Assembly: GCA_019912395.1 (NCBI GenBank)
Contig: JAIOIH010000087.1
Coordinates: forward strand, 62,001 to 126,000
DNA: 64,000 bases
Direction: 5' to 3'
Source of the DNA: Flavobacteriales bacterium
GTDB lineage: Bacteria; Bacteroidota; Bacteroidia; Flavobacteriales_F; PHOS-HE28
A program made the translations under genes and the position numbers. Below the pieces are notes generated by a model. That model did not search any database and was not told the origin of the DNA. It was given only the letters and a program-made list of their open reading frames with translations. The stretch's first letter is position 1; every line of letters starts with the position of its first letter. This document shows, piece after piece, positions 8,711-15,813 of this stretch.

Positions 8711-8796
8711 TTCGGTGTTGGTACAGCGTGCAGGGTACCGGGTACGGTGGGGTCAGGTACCCTGCACTCAATACCCGGTACCAACTTATCACCGAA
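8711..8796. repeat. Imperfect inverted repeat built from GGTACC-type words
   Basis: Outer arms TTCGGTG (8711-8717) and CACCGAA (8790-8796) enclose related words on both sides (GTGCAGGGTACCGGGTA on the left; its complement CCCTGCACTCAATACCCGGTACC on the right, read in pieces). It lies between the divergent tlpA-like and aroK genes. Relatives of the same word family are at 19435-19511 and 55972-56062. Confidence 0.75.
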
Positions 8797-8815
8797 CCAT
8801 TCCTACATTGTCACC

Positions 8816-9322
8816 ATGCGCGTGTTCATCATCGGCTTCATGTGCAGTGGCAAAAGCGCTGTTGGGCGCGAATTGGCCAAGTTGACCGGACGCCGGTTCA
8901 CCGACATCGACCGTGCCATTGAGCAAAAGATCGGTCCGTTACTGCCGTGGATACAGAAGAACGGCGAAGCCGCTTTCCGTGTGGAAGAAGCCATTGTTCT
9001 GGCCGAGCTGCTTCAGGAGGAGGATGTACTGGTGGCTTGTGGCGGCGGCACGCCCATGGCGTCGGACAACATGGACCGCATGCTCGCTGCCGGCCATGTG
9101 GTCTTTCTGGAAGTGGACAAGTCCGTTCTTGTTGAACGCGCCAAGCGGGTAGGGGGCGACAGGCCCTTGCTGTTCGGCTTGAAGGATGCGGCCTTGGAGG
9201 CCCGGATCAGCGAGCTGTTGGAGGTGCGTGAACCCGTGTACCGCCGTGCCCACTGGCATGTTTCCGCCATGGGAACGCCGAGGGAGGCCGCCTTGAAGAT
9301 CGCCGAACTTGCCGGCTGGTAA
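8816..9322 (+). CDS. aroK: Shikimate kinase
   Basis: 168 residues from the Met at 8816 (MRVFIIGFMCSGKSAVGREL); upstream codons to 8747 run through the hairpin repeat and are not coding. It phosphorylates shikimate at the 3-hydroxyl in the cytosolic chorismate pathway. Visible motifs are Walker A GFMCSGKS (residues 7-14), FTDIDRAIE (Asp that binds shikimate/Mg), ACGGGTP (the GGG shikimate-binding loop) and the LID arginine in GGDRPLL. Length is typical (about 170). The box TACATTG just before the start may be part of its promoter. The gene is convergent with the PyrR-like gene, 2 bp apart. Confidence 0.95.
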   Translation: MRVFIIGFMCSGKSAVGRELAKLTGRRFTDIDRAIEQKIGPLLPWIQKNGEAAFRVEEAIVLAELLQEEDVLVACGGGTPMASDNMDRMLAAGHVVFLEVDKSVLVERAKRVGGDRPLLFGLKDAALEARISELLEVREPVYRRAHWHVSAMGTPREAALKIAELAGW

Positions 9323-9324
9323 TT

Positions 9325-9828
9325 TCACGACAAGTACACCGTGTCCTTTCTTCCCATTTCCACGCTGATGTGTTCCTGCAGCGTAGTACTGAGCGTGAGG
9401 CCCACGATGTCCGCACGGATGGGAAAGGTCCGGTGAAGCCGGTCCACCAGCACTACCGTGGTGAGCCGCTTCAGGGGCGCGCCGATCAGGTGTGCCGCAG
9501 CATACATCAGCGTTCGGCCGCTCATCAGCACGTCATCGATCAAGATCACCACGCGGCCTTCCAAGTCCACCTCGCCGGCGCTCAGCTTGGCGGGAGCTTT
9601 CAACGGGGCATCCTTGTTCAATACCAGCTCGTGCAGCTCGATCTTCAGCGGGGAGATCTCCTCCAATAGCACCTTGAGGCGCGCGGCCAGCTTGGTGCCC
9701 CGGGGAGCAACGCCGACCAATACCAGCACGGACTCATGCACGTTGTCCTCGTAAATGCGGAACGCGATCCGGCGCAGCTTGCGCTGGATGCGTTCATGCT
9801 CCAGTACCACGGTGCGTTCGGCGGCCAT
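9325..9828 (-). CDS. PyrR-like phosphoribosyltransferase
   Basis: 167-residue type I PRTase. The PRPP-binding signature VILIDDVLMSGRTLMYA (about residues 93-109) is intact, and 'VLVDRLHRTFPIRADIVG' with a following 'STTLQEHISV' matches PyrR (pyrimidine operon attenuator / uracil PRTase) rather than adenine or hypoxanthine PRTases. No pyr genes are adjacent, so whether it regulates RNA or only salvages uracil is open. The ATG is only 4 bases after a TACTTTCG box, suggesting a leaderless transcript. Confidence 0.85.
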   Translation of the reverse strand: MAAERTVVLEHERIQRKLRRIAFRIYEDNVHESVLVLVGVAPRGTKLAARLKVLLEEISPLKIELHELVLNKDAPLKAPAKLSAGEVDLEGRVVILIDDVLMSGRTLMYAAAHLIGAPLKRLTTVVLVDRLHRTFPIRADIVGLTLSTTLQEHISVEMGRKDTVYLS

Positions 9829-9832
9829 GGGC

Positions 9833-9840
9833 CGAAAGTA
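9833..9840 (-). promoter_or_regulatory. -7 box (TACTTTCG) of the PyrR-like gene
   Basis: TACTTTCG on the minus strand followed by GCCC and the ATG at 9828. It matches the TAnnTTTG -7 element. No good -33 TTTG is seen at 19 bases. A start site about 5-7 bases after the box would coincide with the ATG. Confidence 0.5.
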
Positions 9841-9941
9841 ACCGGCCGGAGCGGATCAACCGCGATCAGGAGCCGTTTGCATTCATTTACTGCCATGCGT
9901 ATCGGACCTTTGCACCGGTAATTCATCTCCCTCTCCCCATC

Positions 9942-10700
9942 ATGATCATCGTTCTTTCCCCCGCCAAAAGCCTGGACGGATCACCCATCAGGATACCGCG
10001 ATCGGCCACAACGCCCGTATTCCAGGCGGAAAGCCGGGAGCTGGCTGAGAAGTTGAAGAAAATGTCGGCCGCACGGTTGCGGAAGCTCATGGACATCAGC
10101 CCGGAACTGGCCGCACTGAACCATGCGCGGTACCAAGCGTGGGACGGAGCACCGCAGGTGAAGCCAGCCGTCCTGATGTTCAACGGGGAAGCCTACCGCG
10201 GACTGGGTGCCGGGTCGCTCGATGGGGACGATCTGCGCTTCACCCAACGCCATCTGCGCATCCTCAGTGGATTGTACGGGCTGCTCCGTCCCATGGACCT
10301 TATCGCTCCTCATCGGCTGGAGATGGGTACCAAGCTTTCCATGGGTCGGGGGAAGAAGGACCTCTACGGATTCTGGGGTGACCGCATTACCACGGAACTG
10401 AACGGTGCCTTGCGGAAGAGCGGGAGCGAGGTGCTGGTGAACCTGGCTTCGGCCGAGTATTTCAAGAGCGTGCGCACGGAGCAGCTCGCGGCCCGCGTGA
10501 TCACACCAGTGTTCAAGGAACGCACGGCCGGAGGGCTGCGGATGGTGACGGTATACGCCAAGCACCAGCGTGGGGCGCTTTGCAGGTACATTATCCAACG
10601 CCGGCTGGTGGACCCGGAGGGGATCAAGCAATATGACGGGGATGGGTACCGCTATGAGTCCGAGGGCAGCTCCAATGACGAATGGCTCTTTGTGCGTTGA
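9942..10700 (+). CDS. yaaA: Peroxide stress protein YaaA (DUF328)
   Basis: 252 residues, the usual family length. The diagnostic N-terminus MIIVLSPAKSLD is present, as are 'AALNHARYQAWD', 'MFNGEAYRGLGA', 'RILSGLYGLLRPMDLI' and the C-terminal 'NLASAEYFKSV' blocks. YaaA proteins lower intracellular free iron during H2O2 stress and bind DNA through a helix-hairpin-helix-like fold (family knowledge from E. coli). It stands alone between aroK/pyrR and the hydrolase gene. Confidence 0.95.
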   Translation: MIIVLSPAKSLDGSPIRIPRSATTPVFQAESRELAEKLKKMSAARLRKLMDISPELAALNHARYQAWDGAPQVKPAVLMFNGEAYRGLGAGSLDGDDLRFTQRHLRILSGLYGLLRPMDLIAPHRLEMGTKLSMGRGKKDLYGFWGDRITTELNGALRKSGSEVLVNLASAEYFKSVRTEQLAARVITPVFKERTAGGLRMVTVYAKHQRGALCRYIIQRRLVDPEGIKQYDGDGYRYESEGSSNDEWLFVR

Positions 10701-10740
10701 GCCCATGGGATTTCGGACCCTGGTTGGGTAGTTTTGCAGC

Positions 10741-11550
10741 GTGACCGTCTTTATCCTCTCCGCACTGGGCCTGCTATTGCTGGTCTACTTGGGTGTTTGC
10801 CTGTTCTATTGGCTCTTTCAGGAGAAGTTCATCTTCGTCCGTTTTACCCTGCCGGACCGATTCACGTTCAATTTTCCGCAGCCCTTCGAGGAGCTCCGGA
10901 TGGAAAGACCTGACGGAGCAAGCCTGCACGCACTGCACTTCCCGGTACCCAAACCCGAGGGAGCCGTGCTCTACTTGCACGGAAACACCGGCAGCCTGCG
11001 GAGGTGGGGGAAACGCGCCCCGCGCTTCACCACTCTGCACCATGCCGTGCTGATGCCCGACTATCGGGGCTATGGAAAGAGCACGGGCAAGATCTCGGAG
11101 GCCGCTCTGCACGGGGACGCACAGGCCTGGTTCGATCGCTTGGCCGCGCAATACGGAGAGGCCAATGTGGTGATCTATGGCCGCTCCCTTGGCTCGGGAA
11201 TGGCGGTGCCCTTGGCTGCGGCGCGCTCACCGCGCACCTTGATCCTTGAATCGCCCTTCGCCAACCTTCTGGACGTGGCGCGGCATTACTTGGCCATCCT
11301 GCCGTACCGCTGGTTGATCAGGTACCGTTTTCGAAGCGATGAGGCGATCAAGAACGTGCAATGTCCGGTCTTCATCTTCCACGGAAAGCGCGACCCGCTG
11401 GTGCCGTACAGCAGTGCATTGCGCCTGTACGCTGCGATCCCGGCGGATGTTCATCGCGAGTTGATCACCTTCGCCAAGGGCTACCACAGTGATCTTGCCG
11501 GTTATGCACGCTTTCGAAGAAAGCTCCGGAGCATCCTTGCCATGCGGTAA
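10741..11550 (+). CDS. Membrane-anchored alpha/beta hydrolase (BEM46/YfhR-like)
   Basis: 269 residues with a GTG start at 10741 directly followed by one hydrophobic helix (FILSALGLLLLVYLGVCLFY). The alpha/beta-hydrolase core has the oxyanion strand 'VLYLHGNTGSLRRW', the nucleophile elbow YGRSLGSG (G-x-S-x-G, about residue 144), an acid in 'HGKRDPLVPY' and the catalytic His in KGYHSDL. The anchor suggests action at the inner membrane with the domain on one face. Substrate unknown. It starts 40 bp after yaaA. Confidence 0.85.
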   Translation: MTVFILSALGLLLLVYLGVCLFYWLFQEKFIFVRFTLPDRFTFNFPQPFEELRMERPDGASLHALHFPVPKPEGAVLYLHGNTGSLRRWGKRAPRFTTLHHAVLMPDYRGYGKSTGKISEAALHGDAQAWFDRLAAQYGEANVVIYGRSLGSGMAVPLAAARSPRTLILESPFANLLDVARHYLAILPYRWLIRYRFRSDEAIKNVQCPVFIFHGKRDPLVPYSSALRLYAAIPADVHRELITFAKGYHSDLAGYARFRRKLRSILAMR

Positions 11551-11598
11551 AAGTGACGTTAAGGATCTTAAAGCGTGGAAGAAGCCGTTCCGTCCGTG

Positions 11599-11606
11599 TA
11601 ACTTCG
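11599..11606 (+). promoter_or_regulatory. -7 box (TAACTTCG) of the FKBP gene
   Basis: TAACTTCG matches TAnnTTYG and lies 19 bases before the ATG at 11626. No clear -33 box is seen. Confidence 0.4.
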
Positions 11607-11625
11607 CCGCCCCATAATTTGGAAC

Positions 11626-12351
11626 ATGAACATCAAACTCTCGATCTTCACCGTGCTGGCCGTGCTGCTGAGCGCATGTGGCAACCAAGCAACCGGCCAG
11701 AAGGAGCGCACCGTCGACCTCAAGACCACCCGGGACTCCGTGAGCTACGGTATCGGCTCGGACGTGGGCCATAACCTGCAGATGAACCTCAAGCAGTCCG
11801 GCCTGGATTCCTTGAACATGGACGCGATGTTCGCCGGCATGCGCGATGCCATGGACAGCACCGAGCGGATCAGCACCGAAAAGGTGAAGGCGGTAGTGCA
11901 GGCCTACATGATGGAGGCCCAAAAAACGATGATGGCCAAGCAACAGGCCGAGGCCGAGGCCACCTTGGCAGCGGGACAGGCATTCATGGCCGAGAACGGC
12001 AAGAAACCGGGCGTGACCACCACGGCCAGCGGCCTTCAGTACGAGGTGCTGCAGATGGGGAAGGGAGCCAAGCCCACCGCAGCCGATACCGTGCGGGTGA
12101 ACTACAAGGGCACCTTGCTCAACGGCAAGCAGTTCGATAGCTCATACGACCGGGGCCAACCTGCTGAATTCCCCGTGAATGCGGTGATCCCCGGATGGAC
12201 CGAGGCCCTTCAACTGATGCCTGTGGGTTCCCGCTGGAAATTGTACATCCCCAGCGATCTGGCATACGGAGAACGTGGGGCCGGTGCGGATATCCCAGGG
12301 AACAGCACACTGATCTTCGAGGTGGAGCTGATGGACATCCTGAACAAGTAA
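11626..12351 (+). CDS. FKBP-type peptidyl-prolyl cis-trans isomerase, Mip-like lipoprotein
   Basis: 241 residues. A lipoprotein signal with lipobox LLSAC (MNIKLSIFTVLAVLLSAC) precedes a helical FKBP_N dimerisation/arm region (about 40-130), which includes 'DSVSYGIGSDVGHNLQMNLK', and a C-terminal FKBP domain (about 140-241) with 'VRVNYKGTLLNGKQFDSSYD', 'VIPGWTEALQLMPVGSRW' and 'PSDLAYGERGAG'. Aromatic active-site residues of the FKBP fold (Tyr, Phe, Trp) are visible. It probably assists folding of envelope proteins in the periplasm. A TAACTTCG box sits at 11599-11606 and a very strong terminator follows. Confidence 0.95.
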   Translation: MNIKLSIFTVLAVLLSACGNQATGQKERTVDLKTTRDSVSYGIGSDVGHNLQMNLKQSGLDSLNMDAMFAGMRDAMDSTERISTEKVKAVVQAYMMEAQKTMMAKQQAEAEATLAAGQAFMAENGKKPGVTTTASGLQYEVLQMGKGAKPTAADTVRVNYKGTLLNGKQFDSSYDRGQPAEFPVNAVIPGWTEALQLMPVGSRWKLYIPSDLAYGERGAGADIPGNSTLIFEVELMDILNK

Positions 12352-12355
12352 TTGG

Positions 12356-12415
12356 AGGCACCCCCGATGCAAAGAGGCCCGGCGCGATCCGGGCCTCTTT
12401 GCATCGGGGGTGCCT
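12356..12415. terminator. Bidirectional terminator with a 27-bp perfect stem
   Basis: Bases 12356-12382 are exactly complementary to 12389-12415 around the loop cgcgat. It starts 5 bases after the stop of the FKBP gene and ends 9 bases before the stop of the opposing DUF551 gene, so it can stop both convergent transcripts. The stem is G+C-rich in two blocks with an AAAGAGG/CCTCTTT centre but has no long T tract. Confidence 0.85.
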
Positions 12416-12423
12416 CGGTCGGC

Positions 12424-12705
12424 TCAGCCCGTTCCCGGCCCTTCCGGCAACGCCATCCAGTGGCTCACCTGCTCAAAGAAGCAATTGCTGCTCCCTTCGC
12501 CCAGCCAGAAATGACGGTGGGTCTTCCTGCCGGTCTTGCTGGGGTTCTTGATGAACCAATCCTCGGCGAAGCGCAGGACCACCACGTGGCGTTGTTCCTT
12601 TTCGGCCAGACCGGGCAGGTGGATGCTATGGCCGGGCAGCCAGCACAGCACGCGCTGGCCGTCCGCGGGCAGTTGTTCCGAGCAAGGGATCCAATCCATT
12701 TTCAT
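12424..12705 (-). CDS. DUF551 domain protein
   Basis: 93 residues from the Met at 12705 (MKMDWIPCSEQLPADGQRVL). The opening W-I-P-x-x-E-x-L-P-x-x-G-x-x-V-L and the closing HWMALPEGP bracket the DUF551 family, small proteins of unknown function that are frequent in phages and also found in bacterial chromosomes. It sits 28 bp downstream of the malate-synthase-like gene on the same strand and is probably cotranscribed. No function can be assigned. Confidence 0.75.
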   Translation of the reverse strand: MKMDWIPCSEQLPADGQRVLCWLPGHSIHLPGLAEKEQRHVVVLRFAEDWFIKNPSKTGRKTHRHFWLGEGSSNCFFEQVSHWMALPEGPGTG

Positions 12706-12733
12706 GACACTGGGCATTCAGCACACGGCAGGT

Positions 12734-14275
12734 TCATTCTTCCAGCAGGTCCGGTGGTATATCCGGGGATAGTACGATCCGGGTGAGCCGTTCCACGGCC
12801 CATTTTGCTCGTTCCCGAAGCTCCGGGTTGTGCCGTGCGAACATTTTTTCCCCCTCCTTGCGGATGAGGTACTTCACCACGTCGGCATGGATCTCCAGGC
12901 CGGTGTCGGTGATGAAGCAGACCTGGCTGCGCGTCCAATGCCAGATCAACAAGGTGGATAGCCGGATGGAGGACCGGTCGTGTAGCTTTCCTCCCTGGGT
13001 GATCAAGCCCTGGCTCTCAACATGGCTGACCAGCGCCCGGATCACGGTCTTGATGCACTCCTGCATCCCTTCAGTGGTCAAGGCTCCTTCAGGGTGCTCC
13101 ACCAGGTCGGTCAAATTGGAAAGGGGCGCACGCTGGTAGTACATTTGGTGGGCGCGGGGCATGCTCTTGTTGAACTCCGTCATGGCTGGATTCACCAGGC
13201 CGGGATGGCCCACCAGTGTGCCGTCATGCCCGTCCACGGCCTCGCGTTCCTTATCGGCGATCATTTCCAGATAGCCTGGCTTGAGGATTCCATGGGCATC
13301 GGGTGGAAGGATGAAGGCCGGCGCACCCATGGCGTGGGCCTGTCTTTTATGGCAAATGCTGATGGTCCTTAAGCTCACGCTCCGAAGGAACTTCGCGTCG
13401 AGCCCGATGTGCTGGCGGTCCGGAAGGACGGGACGCTCCGGTGCACTGAACAAGGCCACGTGGTCCGCGGCATAGGCCTGCGGGTCCAGGGAAAGCCCGG
13501 CGGAGTGATGCCTGAGTTCGTGGAGGATCTCATCCGCCTCCAGCACTGCCGCCAGATTGTCCATCATCACCGTGGCCCGGAAGGTGCCGCGCGGCATGGA
13601 AAGCCGTTCCTCGAGGAACGCGAACATGTCCTTCCACAAGCGGGCTTCCAGTTGGCCTCGGATCCCGCGGAGGTACAGGAATGCCCCACCCTGCCGCAGA
13701 CGCAGCTTTTCCGCGTTGAAATGCGCGTGAAGAGCGAGGTCGAGGAAGCTGGCCGGGAAGGAGGACCGGTCTTCGTACAGGGTATGGTCCAGCGCGTGCA
13801 GGGGGCGCGGCACGATCATCAGCCGCGTAATGCTCTTGGGGTTGATCCGTACGCGGTCGCCATCGTTGCCCACGTAAGCCAGACGAAAGTCCGTGGCCCG
13901 TTCAATGTTCTTGTGCGCACGGAGAATGGCCCCGGGCTCGTTCGGCGTCATGTTCCACAGGTCGGCCACGTAGCTTTTCGCTCCGGCGTTGAGGCCCTCT
14001 ATCAGTTCCTTGCGGCTGCACCCACCGATCAATTCCACGCGTCGCTCCAAGAGTTCCGCAGGCGCGGGGTCCACCTGCCAATCGCCGTTGCGGATGCTTG
14101 CGGTATCCTCGGAAAGCTCCAAGGAACCGTTCCTTAAGGCGGACATTCGGGCCTCCCCCTGGTCCAGCACCTCCAGCCGCCGCGTGCCGAAGCGCTCCAA
14201 CAAGGCCTGTGCGAATTCCACCACCACCGGCGTGAGCAGGCGGTCGGTCCTGATGGAGGAGATGGTCTTCAACAT
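12734..14275 (-). CDS. Malate-synthase-A-like protein with altered active site
   Basis: 513 residues, close to the roughly 530 of malate synthase A (AceB), which condenses glyoxylate with acetyl-CoA. Family blocks are recognisable: YLRGIRGQLEARLWKDMFAF, ATVMMDNLAAVLEADEILHE, LRHHSAGLSLDPQAY, HAMGAPAFILPPDAH and GHDGTLVGHPGLVNPAM. Compared with the AceB pattern I recall, the Mg-binding Glu of 'IET' is Asp-Asn (MMDN), the Asp of 'GRWDY' is replaced (DPQAY), 'DFEDS' is DLWNM, and only the putative catalytic-base Asp (KLHDRSS, where AceB has MEDAATA) is kept. It may be a catalytically changed or dead paralogue. No isocitrate lyase is adjacent. Confidence 0.8.
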   Translation of the reverse strand: MLKTISSIRTDRLLTPVVVEFAQALLERFGTRRLEVLDQGEARMSALRNGSLELSEDTASIRNGDWQVDPAPAELLERRVELIGGCSRKELIEGLNAGAKSYVADLWNMTPNEPGAILRAHKNIERATDFRLAYVGNDGDRVRINPKSITRLMIVPRPLHALDHTLYEDRSSFPASFLDLALHAHFNAEKLRLRQGGAFLYLRGIRGQLEARLWKDMFAFLEERLSMPRGTFRATVMMDNLAAVLEADEILHELRHHSAGLSLDPQAYAADHVALFSAPERPVLPDRQHIGLDAKFLRSVSLRTISICHKRQAHAMGAPAFILPPDAHGILKPGYLEMIADKEREAVDGHDGTLVGHPGLVNPAMTEFNKSMPRAHQMYYQRAPLSNLTDLVEHPEGALTTEGMQECIKTVIRALVSHVESQGLITQGGKLHDRSSIRLSTLLIWHWTRSQVCFITDTGLEIHADVVKYLIRKEGEKMFARHNPELRERAKWAVERLTRIVLSPDIPPDLLEE

Positions 14276-14493
14276 GGGTGCAAGCGGGCCGTTGTACGCA
14301 GCCCACAGGGGAGGGGTTCAACAAGGGCGCAGCGAAGTTCGGGAATACGGTGGAACATCGGGGAGGGCCCAAGCTGTCCTTGCAGATGGTACGGACCGCT
14401 CACCCCCCGGAACCACCACTGCTCCCATCGTCGGGCATTCACCCGGGGCGATCCTTACATTCGCAGCCCTCTTCGCCACAAAGGCACAGACGC

Positions 14494-15813
14494 ATGAGAA
14501 CGATCATCACCTTAACCGCCTGTACGATGGCATCGATCACTGCCATGGCGCAGACCCGCGATATCGCCTATACCGAATTCGACCTGCCCAACGGTCTGCA
14601 CGTCATTCTTCACGAGGACCACAGCACACCCATCGTGGCCGTGGGCGTGATGTACCATGTGGGCAGCAAGGACGAGGCCCGCGACCGTCGCGGCTTTGCC
14701 CACTTCTTCGAGCACCTGCTCTTCGAGGGTTCCGACAACATCGGGCGCGGCGAGTATGCCAAGTATGTGGAAAAGGCCGGCGGGGTGCTCAACGCCAATA
14801 CCACCGGCGATCGCACCTACTACTACGAGGTCCTGCCCAGCAATCAGCTGGACCTTGGGCTTTGGCTGGAAAGCGAGCGCATGCTGCACGCGAAGGTGGA
14901 GTCCAAGGGTATTGAGACCCAGCGCGAAGTGGTGAAGGAGGAGCGTCGCCAGCGCTATGAGAACCAACCATACGGGAGCATCCTGCCCGAAGTGCTCAAG
15001 CGCGCGTACACCGAACACCCGTACCAGTGGCCCACCATCGGCTACATGGAAGACCTCAACGCCGCAACGGAAAAGGACTACAAGAAATTCTACAAGACCT
15101 TCTACGTGCCGAACAATGCCGTGCTGGTGTTGGCCGGTGATTTCAATGCAGAGAAGGCGACCACCCAGCTGACGAACTATTTCGGCCCCATCCCCAAGGG
15201 CGGAACCATTCCGCGTAACAAGGTGGTGGAACCACCCTTGAAGGGCGAGGTGCGCGATACCGTGTTCGACAAGATCCAGTTGCCCGCCGTGGTGCAGGCC
15301 TACCGCATTCCCGCCCTTGGAACCCCCGATTTCTACGCAGTGGACATGCTGAACCGGCTGTTGAGCAACGGCAACAGCAGCCGCTTGGTGAAGAACGTGA
15401 AGGATGCCGAGCAAAAGGCGGTGTTCGTGGGCTCCTTCAGCCTGCCCTTCGAGGACCCCGGACTGGCCATTGCCTTTGCCGTGGCCAACATGGGCGTGAC
15501 CCCGGACAGCCTGGAGGCCAGCATGGACCGGCAGTTCGGGCGGGTGCGGAACGAGCCGATCCCACCGGCCGAGCTGGAGAAGTTGAAAGTGCAGATAGAG
15601 ACCGAACATGCCATGGAGAACGGCCGCATGGCCGGGATCGCCAACAACCTCGCCAATGCCTATACCTTCCTGGGGGGGACTGACAAGGTGAACACCGAGG
15701 TGCAGCAATACCTCGCCGTTACCGCCGACGACCTCCAACGCGTGGCGCGGAAATATTTCGTGCCGGAAAACCGGGTGGTGCTGTATTACCTGCCCCTGAA
15801 CCAAAAGAAATGA
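14494..15813 (+). CDS. M16 family zinc metallopeptidase, catalytic subunit
   Basis: 439 residues from the Met at 14494, chosen because it opens a Sec signal (MRTIITLTACTMASITAMAQ); the frame extends upstream to 14278 without signal-like sequence. The inverzincin zinc motif HFFEH (H-x-x-E-H, residues 70-74, in GFAHFFEHLLFEG) and the distal Glu region REVVKEERRQRYEN are present, followed by the M16_C domain. Probably an exported, periplasmic peptidase. It overlaps the next gene by 4 bp (ATGA), which fits obligate co-translation of a two-subunit enzyme. Confidence 0.93.
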   Translation: MRTIITLTACTMASITAMAQTRDIAYTEFDLPNGLHVILHEDHSTPIVAVGVMYHVGSKDEARDRRGFAHFFEHLLFEGSDNIGRGEYAKYVEKAGGVLNANTTGDRTYYYEVLPSNQLDLGLWLESERMLHAKVESKGIETQREVVKEERRQRYENQPYGSILPEVLKRAYTEHPYQWPTIGYMEDLNAATEKDYKKFYKTFYVPNNAVLVLAGDFNAEKATTQLTNYFGPIPKGGTIPRNKVVEPPLKGEVRDTVFDKIQLPAVVQAYRIPALGTPDFYAVDMLNRLLSNGNSSRLVKNVKDAEQKAVFVGSFSLPFEDPGLAIAFAVANMGVTPDSLEASMDRQFGRVRNEPIPPAELEKLKVQIETEHAMENGRMAGIANNLANAYTFLGGTDKVNTEVQQYLAVTADDLQRVARKYFVPENRVVLYYLPLNQKK

